NCBI GenBank assembly: GCA_030538315.1
Contig: JAUNUF010000010.1
Coordinates: 1-47,196, forward strand
DNA: 47,196 nucleotides
Source of the DNA: Propionibacteriaceae bacterium
Lineage (GTDB): Bacteria; Actinomycetota; Actinomycetes; Propionibacteriales; Propionibacteriaceae
Direction: 5' to 3'
Under the pieces are notes generated by a model. The model saw only the letters and a program-made list of their open reading frames with translations, did not search any database and was not told where the DNA came from. The position numbers and the translations under genes are program-made. Position 1 is the first letter of the stretch. Every line of letters begins with the position of its first letter. This document shows, piece by piece, positions 7,419 through 15,800 of this stretch.

Positions 7419-9612
7419 GCAGTTCCCGCCACTCGGAGGTGTCCACGTCGAGTGTGATCATCTTCTGCGTCGCGCGCGTCAGGGCCACGTACAGCACCCG
7501 CACGCCGCCGGGCGCCTCGGCGATGATCTCGTCCGGCGAGACCACCAGCACGCCGTCGTACTCCAGGCCCTTGGCCTGCAGCGCAGTCACCACGATGACG
7601 CGATCCTCGAACGGGGCGAGCCGCGGATCCTGCATGACGTAGAGCTGCACGTCGCGCAGCCTCGACGGCGGCACCACCACGCCGATGGTGCCGTTGACCT
7701 TCGCGGCCAGCGCCAGCAGGTGCTCCCGCAAGGCGTCGTGGAGCCCCTCCGAGGTGGTGGCCTCGACGCGAGGTTCGACACCTGTCGAACGCACGGCCTT
7801 GGGCAGATCCGCGTCCGGGAAGACCTTGGTGATCACCTTCGCGGCGAACTCGAAGACCTCGCTGGGGGAGCGGTAGTTCGTCGAGAGCTTGAACGTGCGG
7901 CTGGGCGCCCGTCCCACCAGCTCGGCCAGCGCCTGCGACGTCTCCTCCTGGTTGGGGTAGGAGCTCTGCGCCGGGTCTCCGACGATCGTCCACGACGACT
8001 GGGGCCCGCGACGGCGCAGCATCCGCCACTGCATGGGCGTCACATCCTGACCCTCATCAACGAGGATGTGGGCGTAGGTGGTCTGCGGGTCCTCGTCCGG
8101 ATCCGTCTGCTTCTCGTGGCGCAGCAGATCCGCGGTGGTGAGCACCTCCGCGACGTCACCGCCCTCGAGGAACACGTCGAGCTCCTGATCCTTCTCCTCC
8201 GGCGGGGTGCCCAGCACGTGGAGGAGTTCGTCGAGCAGCGCGACATCCGCCACGGACCAGCCGCGCACGATCTCCTGCCCTTCGTCCACGCCCTGCAGCC
8301 AGGCGTACGACTCCACCAGCGTGCGGCGCTGCTCTTCGGTCAGTTGGTCAGCCACCCTGTCCACGACGGCGGGGTCAGCCAAGCGGGCCAGTGCCCGGGT
8401 GGCGCTCAATGCCGGCCACCACGCGGCCATGAACCACTGCAGGTTGGGGTGCTCGCGCACCTGATCTTCGAGCTCGTGCGGCTCGATCTCCACGTCATCT
8501 GGGAACTTGCGCATCAGGGCATTGGCCACCAGATCCGTGGCCATCTTGCGGCCGCGGTTCAGCTTGACGGAGGAGAGCACCTGCTCACGGATGCGATTCA
8601 GTTCCTTCTCGCCGAGGCCGAGCACCTCGCCCTTCACGGTGACGCGCACGCGCTGCAGATCCTCGTGATCCGACATGGGCGTGCGGACGAGCTTCTTCAA
8701 CACGGGCAGCATGCCCAGCGAGCCCTTCAGCGTGGCGGCGGCCGCGCCGTCGATGCGCTCCGTGCTGAGGCCCAAGACATCCGAGGCCACCTGGCCGATG
8801 GCCTTGAGCGTCACGGAATCCTCGCCGAGGCTGGGCAACACCCGCTCGATGTAGTTCATGAACACGTTGGAGGGGCCGACGACGAGCACGCCGCCCTTCT
8901 CCAGCCTGGCCCGGTTCGTGTAGAGGAGATACGCGGCGCGGTGCAGAGCCACCACCGTCTTGCCGGTGCCGGGACCGCCAGCGATGATCGTGACGCCCTG
9001 ATAGGGGGCGCGGATCGCCTCGTCCTGTTCGGCCTGGATGGTGGCCACGATGTCGCGCATCGTGCGGCCGCGGGCGCGGCTGAGGGAGGCCATGAGGGCG
9101 CCCTCGCCGAGGATGGGCAGATCGGTCTCCGTCGAGGAGTCCAGCAGGTCGTCCTCGAGGCCCACCACCTTGTCGTCTCGGCAACGCAGCACGCGGCGCC
9201 GGATGACCTCCATGGGGGCTGCTGGGGTTGCGCGGTAGAAGGGCTCGGCGGCCGGGGCACGCCAGTCGATCACCAGAGGCTCGTAGTCCTCGTCGCGCAC
9301 GCCGATGCGGCCGATGTAGCGGATCTCGTCCGTGGTCAGGTCGATCCTGCCGAAGACCAATCCCTCATGTTCCGCATCCAGGATGGCCAGACGCTTGGCC
9401 GCCTGGTAGGCGAAGGCGTCACGTTCGAACAGCGCCGTGCCGTCCTCCTCCCGGAGGAAATCCGTGCGGTCGGTGACGAAGATCTCCCGGCCCTGTTGGG
9501 CGAGGTTCTTGGCGCTCGCCGTCGCGGTGGTCAGGTTGGCATAGACCCGGTCGACGTGAGCCTGTTCCAGGGCGATCTCGCGTTCCAGGTCAGCGCGCGG
9601 TGTGGTGGTCAA
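7411..9612 (-). CDS. helD: HelD-type RNA polymerase-associated helicase-like ATPase
   Basis: A 733-residue UvrD/Rep superfamily 1 protein of the HelD type, known to bind RNA polymerase and release it from stalled or DNA-bound complexes; some actinobacterial members (HelR) protect against rifamycins. The N-terminal arm (EREIALEQAHVDRVYANL) is the coiled region typical of HelD. Walker A is GGPGTGKT near residue 211-218, Walker B is ILVDEGQD, and a C-terminal VALTRATQKM motif follows. I chose the TTG at 9612 because GGAGGAAGG precedes it by a few nt; the longer frame (from 9642) would leave this strong site inside the gene. Both ends of the gene face other units: it converges on lacI and diverges from the DsbA gene. 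No rifamycin-associated element is seen upstream. Confidence 0.9.
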   Translation of the reverse strand: MTTTPRADLEREIALEQAHVDRVYANLTTATASAKNLAQQGREIFVTDRTDFLREEDGTALFERDAFAYQAAKRLAILDAEHEGLVFGRIDLTTDEIRYIGRIGVRDEDYEPLVIDWRAPAAEPFYRATPAAPMEVIRRRVLRCRDDKVVGLEDDLLDSSTETDLPILGEGALMASLSRARGRTMRDIVATIQAEQDEAIRAPYQGVTIIAGGPGTGKTVVALHRAAYLLYTNRARLEKGGVLVVGPSNVFMNYIERVLPSLGEDSVTLKAIGQVASDVLGLSTERIDGAAAATLKGSLGMLPVLKKLVRTPMSDHEDLQRVRVTVKGEVLGLGEKELNRIREQVLSSVKLNRGRKMATDLVANALMRKFPDDVEIEPHELEDQVREHPNLQWFMAAWWPALSATRALARLADPAVVDRVADQLTEEQRRTLVESYAWLQGVDEGQEIVRGWSVADVALLDELLHVLGTPPEEKDQELDVFLEGGDVAEVLTTADLLRHEKQTDPDEDPQTTYAHILVDEGQDVTPMQWRMLRRRGPQSSWTIVGDPAQSSYPNQEETSQALAELVGRAPSRTFKLSTNYRSPSEVFEFAAKVITKVFPDADLPKAVRSTGVEPRVEATTSEGLHDALREHLLALAAKVNGTIGVVVPPSRLRDVQLYVMQDPRLAPFEDRVIVVTALQAKGLEYDGVLVVSPDEIIAEAPGGVRVLYVALTRATQKMITLDVDTSEWRELLT

Positions 9613-9776
9613 ATCAGACCTTCCTCCGTGAAAGACAGACAATCAACCTTACTACTTTGGGGTGAACAGTGCCTGACAGGTCCGGGCACCGGCCCGGCTC
9701 GCCTCGGTCAGCCCGCGATTTGTCTGCCACCGGGGGTATGGCACAGTGGAGCGCGTCGCCGAGTGAGTGGGTAGGA

Positions 9777-10562
9777 ATGCAGAAGATCTCCAAGGACAAG
9801 TGGATCGTGCTGGGGGTGTTCGCGGTGCTGGTCATCGCGCTCATCGCCTTCTCGCAGACCCGCCCGCTGGAGCCGACGGCGGCTCCGGCCCCCGCCCAGC
9901 CCACCGCCGAGGCACCCGCCCCGGACACTCAGCCAGCCGAGGAGCCCGCGGCCGAGGTGCACCCTGACACAGCGGCTCAGACCGAAGAGCAGGCCGCCTA
10001 CGAGAAGTGGGTGCTCGAGGAGTTCCCGCGCCGCGTCGAGGGCGACCCCATGGCCATGGGCGCGCTCGATGCCCCCGTCGTGATGACGGAATGGGCGGAT
10101 TACCGCTGCCCCTTCTGCTCCGTCTTCGCCGAGGAGACGCTGCCGCATCTGCAGAAGTACATCGACGACGGCACGCTGCGCGTCGAGTTCCGCGACCTTG
10201 CGCTCTTCGGCGATGAGTCCGTCAAGGCCGCCACGGCCGCCCGCGCCGCAGGGGAGCAGGGCAAGTTCTTCGAGTTCCAGCACGCGCTGTTCGTGGCGCT
10301 GCCCAACCAGGGCCACCCAGACATCCCGGACGAGCTGGTGCTGGGCATCGTGGAGGAACTCGGCATGGACGTGACGCAGTTCCAGAACGATTGGGCCAAC
10401 CCCAAGCATCTCGACGGCGTGCTGGCTGATTCCCAGGAGGCTCAAGGCCATGGCGTCAGCGGCACCCCGGCCTTCGTCGTCGGCACGCAGTTCATGAGCG
10501 GTGCGCAGCCCTTGTCTGAGTTTGAACGGGTCATCGAGGCAGAGGCCGCCAAGCTCGGATGA
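9777..10562 (+). CDS. Membrane-anchored DsbA-family thiol oxidoreductase
   Basis: A 261-residue protein: a short basic N-terminus, one membrane segment (WIVLGVFAVLVIALIAF), a Pro/Ala/Glu-rich linker to about residue 75, then a DsbA-like thioredoxin domain. The active site is C111-P-F-C114 in DYRCPFC and the cis-proline loop is GVSGTPAF. It is expected to act outside the membrane, forming or exchanging disulfides in secreted proteins. The ATG at 9777 gives a normal signal anchor, but AGGA is only 1-2 nt upstream, so an ATG at 9738 remains possible. The CcdA-like gene follows with an ATGA overlap, so the two probably form an electron-transfer pair. Confidence 0.9.
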   Translation: MQKISKDKWIVLGVFAVLVIALIAFSQTRPLEPTAAPAPAQPTAEAPAPDTQPAEEPAAEVHPDTAAQTEEQAAYEKWVLEEFPRRVEGDPMAMGALDAPVVMTEWADYRCPFCSVFAEETLPHLQKYIDDGTLRVEFRDLALFGDESVKAATAARAAGEQGKFFEFQHALFVALPNQGHPDIPDELVLGIVEELGMDVTQFQNDWANPKHLDGVLADSQEAQGHGVSGTPAFVVGTQFMSGAQPLSEFERVIEAEAAKLG

Positions 10563-11353
10563 CGATTGGTTACGCCGGGGCGTTCCTCGGGGGCATGGCG
10601 GCCATCCTCAGCCCGTGCGCGGCGTTGGTGCTGCCTGCCTTCTTCGCCTACGCCTTCGGCCAGCAACGGGCCCGCCTCCTCAGCCGCACCGCCCTGTTCT
10701 ATCTGGGCCTGCTGTTGACGCTCGTGCCGCTCGGTCTGGCCGCCGGCGCCCTGGGCGGGTTGCTTACCACGCACCGCCACACCTTGGCGCTCGTGGGCGG
10801 CATCGTGCTCATCGTGTTTGGCCTCATCATGGCGCTGGGCATGAATCTGCCCATCCCCGGCCTGAAGCAGCGCGGTGACCCCAAGGGCCCCGTCGGCGCC
10901 GTGCTGCTGGGCATGACCTACGGCCTGGCCGGCGCGTGCACCGGCCCCTTGCTGGGTGCCGTCCTCACGGTGGCTGCCGTGGGCGGCAACGCGGTGCGCG
11001 GCGGCCTCCTGCTGGCCCTGTTCGGTGCGGGCATGGTGGTGCCGCTGGTGATCCTCGCGCTGCTGTGGGACCGCTTCAGGCTGGGAGAGCGGCTGCGCCC
11101 CAAGCCGGTCAAGGTCGGCCCCTTCACCACATCGTGGATGGGCATCATCTCCGGCCTGCTGTTCATCGGCGTGGGCATCCTGTTCATCACCACGGACGCC
11201 ACCTCCGGGATCGGCGGCATCCTGGACGCCACGCAGCAGTTCCATCTGGAATCCTGGCTGCGCGAAGTGGGCCTGGGCGTGCCGGATCTGGCGGTGGTCG
11301 CCGTGATCGTGGTGGTGGCAGGCCTGTTGCTCTGGCGCTGGCTGCGTCGCTAG
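10559..11353 (+). CDS. CcdA/DsbD-like transmembrane thiol-disulfide carrier
   Basis: A 264-residue polytopic membrane protein of the CcdA/DsbD core family, which moves reducing equivalents from cytoplasmic thioredoxin across the membrane. The two redox cysteines expected in this family are present: C20 in LSPCAAL and C127 in AGACTGP. The ATG overlaps the DsbA-like stop (ATGA), which implies translational coupling and that the DsbA-like protein is its partner; if so, that protein may be kept reduced and act as an isomerase or reductase rather than an oxidase. Its stop codon overlaps that of the convergent gene at 11350. Confidence 0.88.
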   Translation: MTIGYAGAFLGGMAAILSPCAALVLPAFFAYAFGQQRARLLSRTALFYLGLLLTLVPLGLAAGALGGLLTTHRHTLALVGGIVLIVFGLIMALGMNLPIPGLKQRGDPKGPVGAVLLGMTYGLAGACTGPLLGAVLTVAAVGGNAVRGGLLLALFGAGMVVPLVILALLWDRFRLGERLRPKPVKVGPFTTSWMGIISGLLFIGVGILFITTDATSGIGGILDATQQFHLESWLREVGLGVPDLAVVAVIVVVAGLLLWRWLRR

Positions 11354-12264
11354 CGCAACCGTGGCAGCGTGAACTCCTTGTTGGTGGGGCGCGGGTCCTC
11401 GCCCGTCAGCCGCTCATGCAACTCATAGACCGCCAGCGCAGCGCTGGCGAGTTGCGCCCATGGCGCGGCGCCGGCCGGTGAGTTGACCGAGGCGCGCAAC
11501 TGCCCGCCGTCGTCGATGGGGGTACCCAGCCCAACGGTGCGCTGCCACCACCGCCGCGGCACCACGTGCGGGCGGCAATCGATGTCAGCCGGCCCATCGT
11601 GCGATTCGACGGTGTGCACGCCCCGCTCCGCCACCCGCTGCCGCAGCAACTCGACGAGCAGCTCGGCCGGCTGCGGAACCTCGTCCTTGGTGAGCTCCCA
11701 GCGCCCGAACATCCGCTCCAGCAGGAGCGGCAGCGCTGCCAGCCCGGGCTGTTCCGGTCCCAGCGCCAGCACCACGTCCTTCAGTGGCGTGCGGAGACTG
11801 CCGGCTACATCCGCGACGGTGCGGTCCAGCCACAGCGCGGAGCGCTGCTGCTTCGTGCGCACCGGCTCCGCGCCCTCCAGCGCGTGGCGGCGGAAGGCTT
11901 CCCACACAGGCATCAGGCTGTCCAGCAGGTCCCGCCACCGGCCTGCCTCGCCCTCGCCGAACGCGTCTGACAAGGCATAGAACTGCGCCCCGCGCTCCGC
12001 GGGCAGCTCCAGCACGCTGCCGTCGCTCAGCTCGTGCCGGGCAGGCGGCGCCGGGACGAGCTCCAGCCCTGCGCCGTTGAGCGCAGTCACCAGATGGGCG
12101 CCGGATTTCTTGAAGAGATCCCGCCAAGTGGCGGGCAGCACGATCACAGGGGGCAGCGGATCAGGGGAGTGGCCCCCGGCGTCGAGGGTCACCTCGTGGC
12201 CCAGCCTGGCCAGCCGCGCGGTGGCTGCCAAGCCGGAGAGGGTGGCGCCCCGGACGACGATCAT
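11350..12264 (-). CDS. Rossmann-fold oxidoreductase-like protein of unknown role
   Basis: A 304-residue protein with an N-terminal dinucleotide-binding fold (MIVVRGATLSGLAATARLA...GHEVTLDAG) resembling phytoene desaturase or amine oxidase flavoproteins, but shorter than the usual 450-500 residues. The normal GxGxxG has Thr in place of the middle Gly and the ribose-binding acidic residue is Asp, so cofactor binding is uncertain. No convincing catalytic motif is seen after it. The ATG at 12264 follows TAGAGT (12276-12271 on the minus strand) by 6 nt with no ribosome binding site, so it may be leaderless. It could be a degenerate flavoprotein kept for another role. Confidence 0.65.
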   Translation of the reverse strand: MIVVRGATLSGLAATARLARLGHEVTLDAGGHSPDPLPPVIVLPATWRDLFKKSGAHLVTALNGAGLELVPAPPARHELSDGSVLELPAERGAQFYALSDAFGEGEAGRWRDLLDSLMPVWEAFRRHALEGAEPVRTKQQRSALWLDRTVADVAGSLRTPLKDVVLALGPEQPGLAALPLLLERMFGRWELTKDEVPQPAELLVELLRQRVAERGVHTVESHDGPADIDCRPHVVPRRWWQRTVGLGTPIDDGGQLRASVNSPAGAAPWAQLASAALAVYELHERLTGEDPRPTNKEFTLPRLR

Positions 12265-12318
12265 GGGCCCACTCTAGGGCTTCACGGCTGCCCCTTTCCT
12301 TTTGTCGGAGGGGCGATC

Positions 12319-12324
12319 TATAGT
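12319..12324 (+). promoter_or_regulatory. Possible -10 of the DUF6504-dnaE2-dinB cassette
   Basis: TATAGT matches the -10 consensus at 5 of 6 positions in an otherwise GC-rich gap. A weak TTTCCT at 12295-12300 is 18 nt upstream. Transcription from here would carry both inverted repeats of the leader. I see no clear LexA box. Confidence 0.35.
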
Positions 12325-12335
12325 GATTACTACTG

Positions 12336-12382
12336 CACGCCTGTTCGATTAGTTCGGGGAAGCTCTGGTTTGAACAGGCGTG
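12336..12382 (+). promoter_or_regulatory. Inverted repeat 1 in the dnaE2 cassette leader
   Basis: CACGCCTGTTC at 12336-12346 pairs perfectly over 11 bp with GAACAGGCGTG at 12372-12382, around a 25-nt loop. It is downstream of the possible -10 and upstream of the second stem. It may be an RNA stem or a dyad bound by protein. I do not recognise the element. Confidence 0.5.
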
Positions 12383-12395
12383 TGGTGAATGGGCC

Positions 12396-12440
12396 GCCCC
12401 GGCCCCGGAGTGGATTCGACCCCCATTCCGGGGCCGGGGC
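12396..12440 (+). terminator. Inverted repeat 2 (GC-rich hairpin) in the same leader
   Basis: A perfect 14-bp stem: GCCCCGGCCCCGGA at 12396-12409 with TCCGGGGCCGGGGC at 12427-12440 and a 17-nt loop. It ends 57 nt before the GTG of the DUF6504 gene. No T-tract follows. It could be an attenuator for the mutagenesis cassette or a terminator for upstream transcription. The remaining bases to 12497 hold only the ribosome binding site GGGAGGT. Confidence 0.5.
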
Positions 12441-12497
12441 TCCCGGGTCGAAACGCACAATCCGCATCCATTTGAGTGTTCCCCGGGAGGTAGCCCC

Positions 12498-12800
12498 GTG
12501 CGCAGGTACGACGACCCCATTTTCGTGTTGTTTGCTGATGAGCCCAGGCAGTTCATCTGGCGAGATCGCCTCCTGCTGGTCAAGGAGGTGCAATCCCGGT
12601 GGAGCCGCGCCACGCCGTGGTGGGCCGGGCAGCAGGCACGCGCCGCCCGCGGGGAGAACGTGGAGCAGCCGGCCGGAGATATCCTCGGTGAGCGGGAGAT
12701 CTGGCGGGTGGAGGCCGGCAACGGCCAGCACCGCGGGGTCTATGAGTTGGCCCGCACCATCGATGCGGAGGATTGGGTGCTCCAGGCGGTACTGGACTGA
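12498..12800 (+). CDS. DUF6504 family small protein
   Basis: A 100-residue protein resembling the DUF6504 family, often encoded next to translesion polymerase genes in Actinomycetota; its function is unknown. Visible features are an aromatic-rich core (FIWRDRLLLVKEV, ATPWW) and a C-terminal EREIWRVEA block. The GTG at 12498 has GGGAGGT 7-8 nt upstream. Its TGA shares one base with the dnaE2 start (TGATG), so the two are coupled and probably work in the same process. No signal peptide or membrane segment is seen. An accessory role with DnaE2 or DinB is inference from position. Confidence 0.78.
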   Translation: MRRYDDPIFVLFADEPRQFIWRDRLLLVKEVQSRWSRATPWWAGQQARAARGENVEQPAGDILGEREIWRVEAGNGQHRGVYELARTIDAEDWVLQAVLD

Positions 12801-15800
12801 TGTTCACCCACCTCAGAGTGGCCTCCGGCTACTCCTTTCAATATGGCGCCTCGCACCCCAGCGCGCTGGTGGCGGAGGCGGCACGCCACGGCATGGATGC
12901 GTTGGCCATCACGGATCGTGGCGGCCTCTATGGTGCGGTGCGCTTCGCCAAGGCCTGTCTACAGGCTGGCATCGCGCCCATCGTCGGGGTGGATCTCGCG
13001 GTGCGGCCGGATGGCTGGTTGGCCCGCCGTCGCCCCACCGCCGCCCGGGGCGGGCAACTCCGTGACGAGCGGCTGCCCCGCGTGGTGGTGCTGGCCACCT
13101 CCCGCGCGGGCTGGGGCGTGCTCTGCCAACTCATCACCGCCGCCCAAACCACAGGGGAGCGCGGTGATCCGGTGGTCACCCGCGAGATCATCGCGCAGCA
13201 CTGCGCGGGCCGGGATGTGGTGGTGCTGATGGGCGCGGATTCGCAGGTGGGCGAGCTGCTCGCCGCGGAGCGCCCCAGGGAAGCCGCGGAGGAGGTGCGC
13301 GCCTGGCGCACCGAGCTGGGTGAGGGCCTCTTCCTGGCCGCCACCAACCATCAGACCGGCGGCCGTGGGGTGGCCTCCGCGCACCACGCCGCCGGCATGA
13401 TCCGGCTGGCAGATCCGGTGGGGGTGCCGGTGGTGCTGACCAACATGGTGCGCATGGCGCGCCGCGAGCAGGCCGCCACGGTGGACGTGCTGGATGCGGC
13501 CCGCCGCCTGGTGCCCCTGGACGTGCGCAACATCGACAGGCGCAACGCCGAAGGCCACCTCAAGAACGAGGCCGGCATGGTGCTGGCCGCGGGGGAGGCC
13601 TCGCTGCTGGCCGGCCGCTCAGATGCCACCGCGCTACTGGCCGCCACCCGCGGCCTGGCGGAGCGCTGCATGTTGGATCCCATCGGAGACATCGGCCTGG
13701 GCGAGATCCGGCTGCCAGAATTCGAGACGCTCGGCACCACCGTCGAGGAGGCACCCGCCGTGCTGCGCGCCCGCTGCGAGGCAGGGCTCGCGGAGCGCTA
13801 CGGCACCCCAAGCGAGGAAACCCTGGACCGGCTCACCGATGAGCTCGCTGTGATCGGCACGCTGGGCTTCGAGTCCTACTTCCTCACGGTGGCGGATGTG
13901 GTGGGGCTCATCCGGGAGATGGGCATCCGCTGCGCGGCCCGTGGCTCAGGTGCCGGCAGCTTGGTCAACTATGCGCTGGGCATCTCAGGCGTGGACCCCA
14001 TGAAGTACGGCCTCCTCATGGAGCGCTTCCTCTCGCCGCTGCGCGTTGCGCTGCCGGACATCGACCTCGACGTGGAATCAGCCCGCCGCACCGAGGTCTA
14101 TGACCGGATCCTGGCAACCTTCGGCTCACAGCGCGTGGCCTGCGTGGCCATGATCGAGACCTACCGCGTGCGCCACGCCGTGCGGGATGTGGGGGCGGCG
14201 CTCAGCCTGCCGCCAGTGGAGATCGACGCCATGGCCAAGGCCTTCCCGCACATCCGCGCCCGAGATGCCCGCGCCGCGCTGCGCGATCTGCCAGAGCTCC
14301 GGGCAGTTGGGCTGGGGGAGGAGCGCCTAGACGTGCTGTTCTCCCTGGTGGAATCCCTCGACGGGCTGCCCCGCCACATCGCGCTGCACCCCTGCGGCGT
14401 GCTGCTCAGCGATTCCTCGCTGGGCCAGCGCACCCCCATGGAGAACAGCTTCGGCGGCTACCCCATGAGCCAGTTCGACAAGGACGATGTGGAGGATCTC
14501 GGGTTCCTCAAACTGGATGTGCTGGGTATCCGCATGCAATCTGCCATGGCGCACGCGCTCACGGAGATCGAACGCACCATCGGCCCCGCCCCAGATATCG
14601 ATGCGTTGGCCCCCTTCGACGACGAGGCGGTCTACGAGATGATCGCGCACCGCCAAACGCTGGGCTGCTTCCAGATCGAATCGCCCGGCCAGCGTGAGCT
14701 CGTGGGCAAGTTCGGCCCAGAGAACTTCCACGACATCATCGTCGACATCTCGCTGTTTCGCCCCGGCCCGGTGAAGTCAGACATGGTCACCCCGTTCCTG
14801 GAGGCGCGCCAAGGGTGGGCGGAACCGGAATACCTCCACCCCAGCCTCATCCCCGCGCTGGAACAGACCTGCGGCGTGGTGGTCTTCCACGAACAGATCA
14901 TCCAGATCATCTCGATCGTCACCGGCTGCTCGCTGGCGCAGGGCGACGAGGTGCGCCGCGCTCTGGGAGACCGCGAGGGCCAGGCCAAGGTCAAGGAGTG
15001 GTTCGTTCCCAAGGCCATGGCCAACGGCTACGAGGAGAAGCTGTGTGAGGAGATCTGGTTCATCCTTGAATCGTTCGCATCGTTCGGCTTCTGCAAGGCC
15101 CATGCCGCGGCGTTCGCGCTGCCCACCTACCAATCCGCCTGGCTGAAGCGCCACTACCCGGCGCACTTCCTGGCCGGCATCCTCACTCATGATCCGGGCA
15201 TGTACCCCAAGCGTCTGCTGCTGGAGGAGGCCCGCCGGATGGATCTGGAGATTTTGGGCCTCGACATCAACCGCAGCCAGCGTGAGTATCGGGCGGAGCT
15301 GGGCTCAACCAGCGAAGGGTGGGGGATCAGGCTGTCGCTGGCTGATGTGAAGGGCATCTCGGAGGAGGAGATGGGCCAGATCATCTCCGCCGCGCCATAC
15401 CTTTCGCTGACGGATTTCTGGTCTCGCGCCAACGTGTCGGAGCCCGTGGTGGAGCGGCTCATCCTGGCGGGCGCATTCGATTCCCTCTACGGCATCGGGC
15501 GGCACGCCTCCGTGCAGCGCCGCCAGCAGGTGACCCGTCGGGATCTGCTGCTGGCGCTGGCGGATCTGCACCGTGAACGACGCGCGAACAGCCGGGTGGG
15601 GGCGCTGCAGGGCGCGTTCACCTTCGGGGAGGAGGAGACGGAACCCACCGCAGACGTGACACCCACGGGGCTGGCGGAGATGGACGATGAGCAGCGGCTG
15701 AAGGCGGAGCTGGAGATCCTCGGGCTGGACGCCAGCCACCACATCATGGAGCGCTACCTGCCTCTGCTGCGTGCCCTCGGCGTCACCGCTTCCAGCCAGT

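Noticed and set aside
9613-9776. Rifamycin-associated element upstream of helD
   Set aside because: The gap holds a strong ribosome binding site and a small GC hairpin, but not the known inverted repeat of that element.
12365-12390. LexA (SOS) box upstream of the DUF6504-dnaE2-dinB cassette
   Set aside because: TTGAAC-AGGC-GTGTGG matches one half of the actinobacterial consensus but only 3 of 6 in the other half. Not enough to call.
12331-12440. A structural RNA gene (tRNA, SRP RNA or tmRNA) in the dnaE2 leader
   Set aside because: The inverted repeats are strong, but no anticodon arm, SRP core loop or tag reading frame fits.
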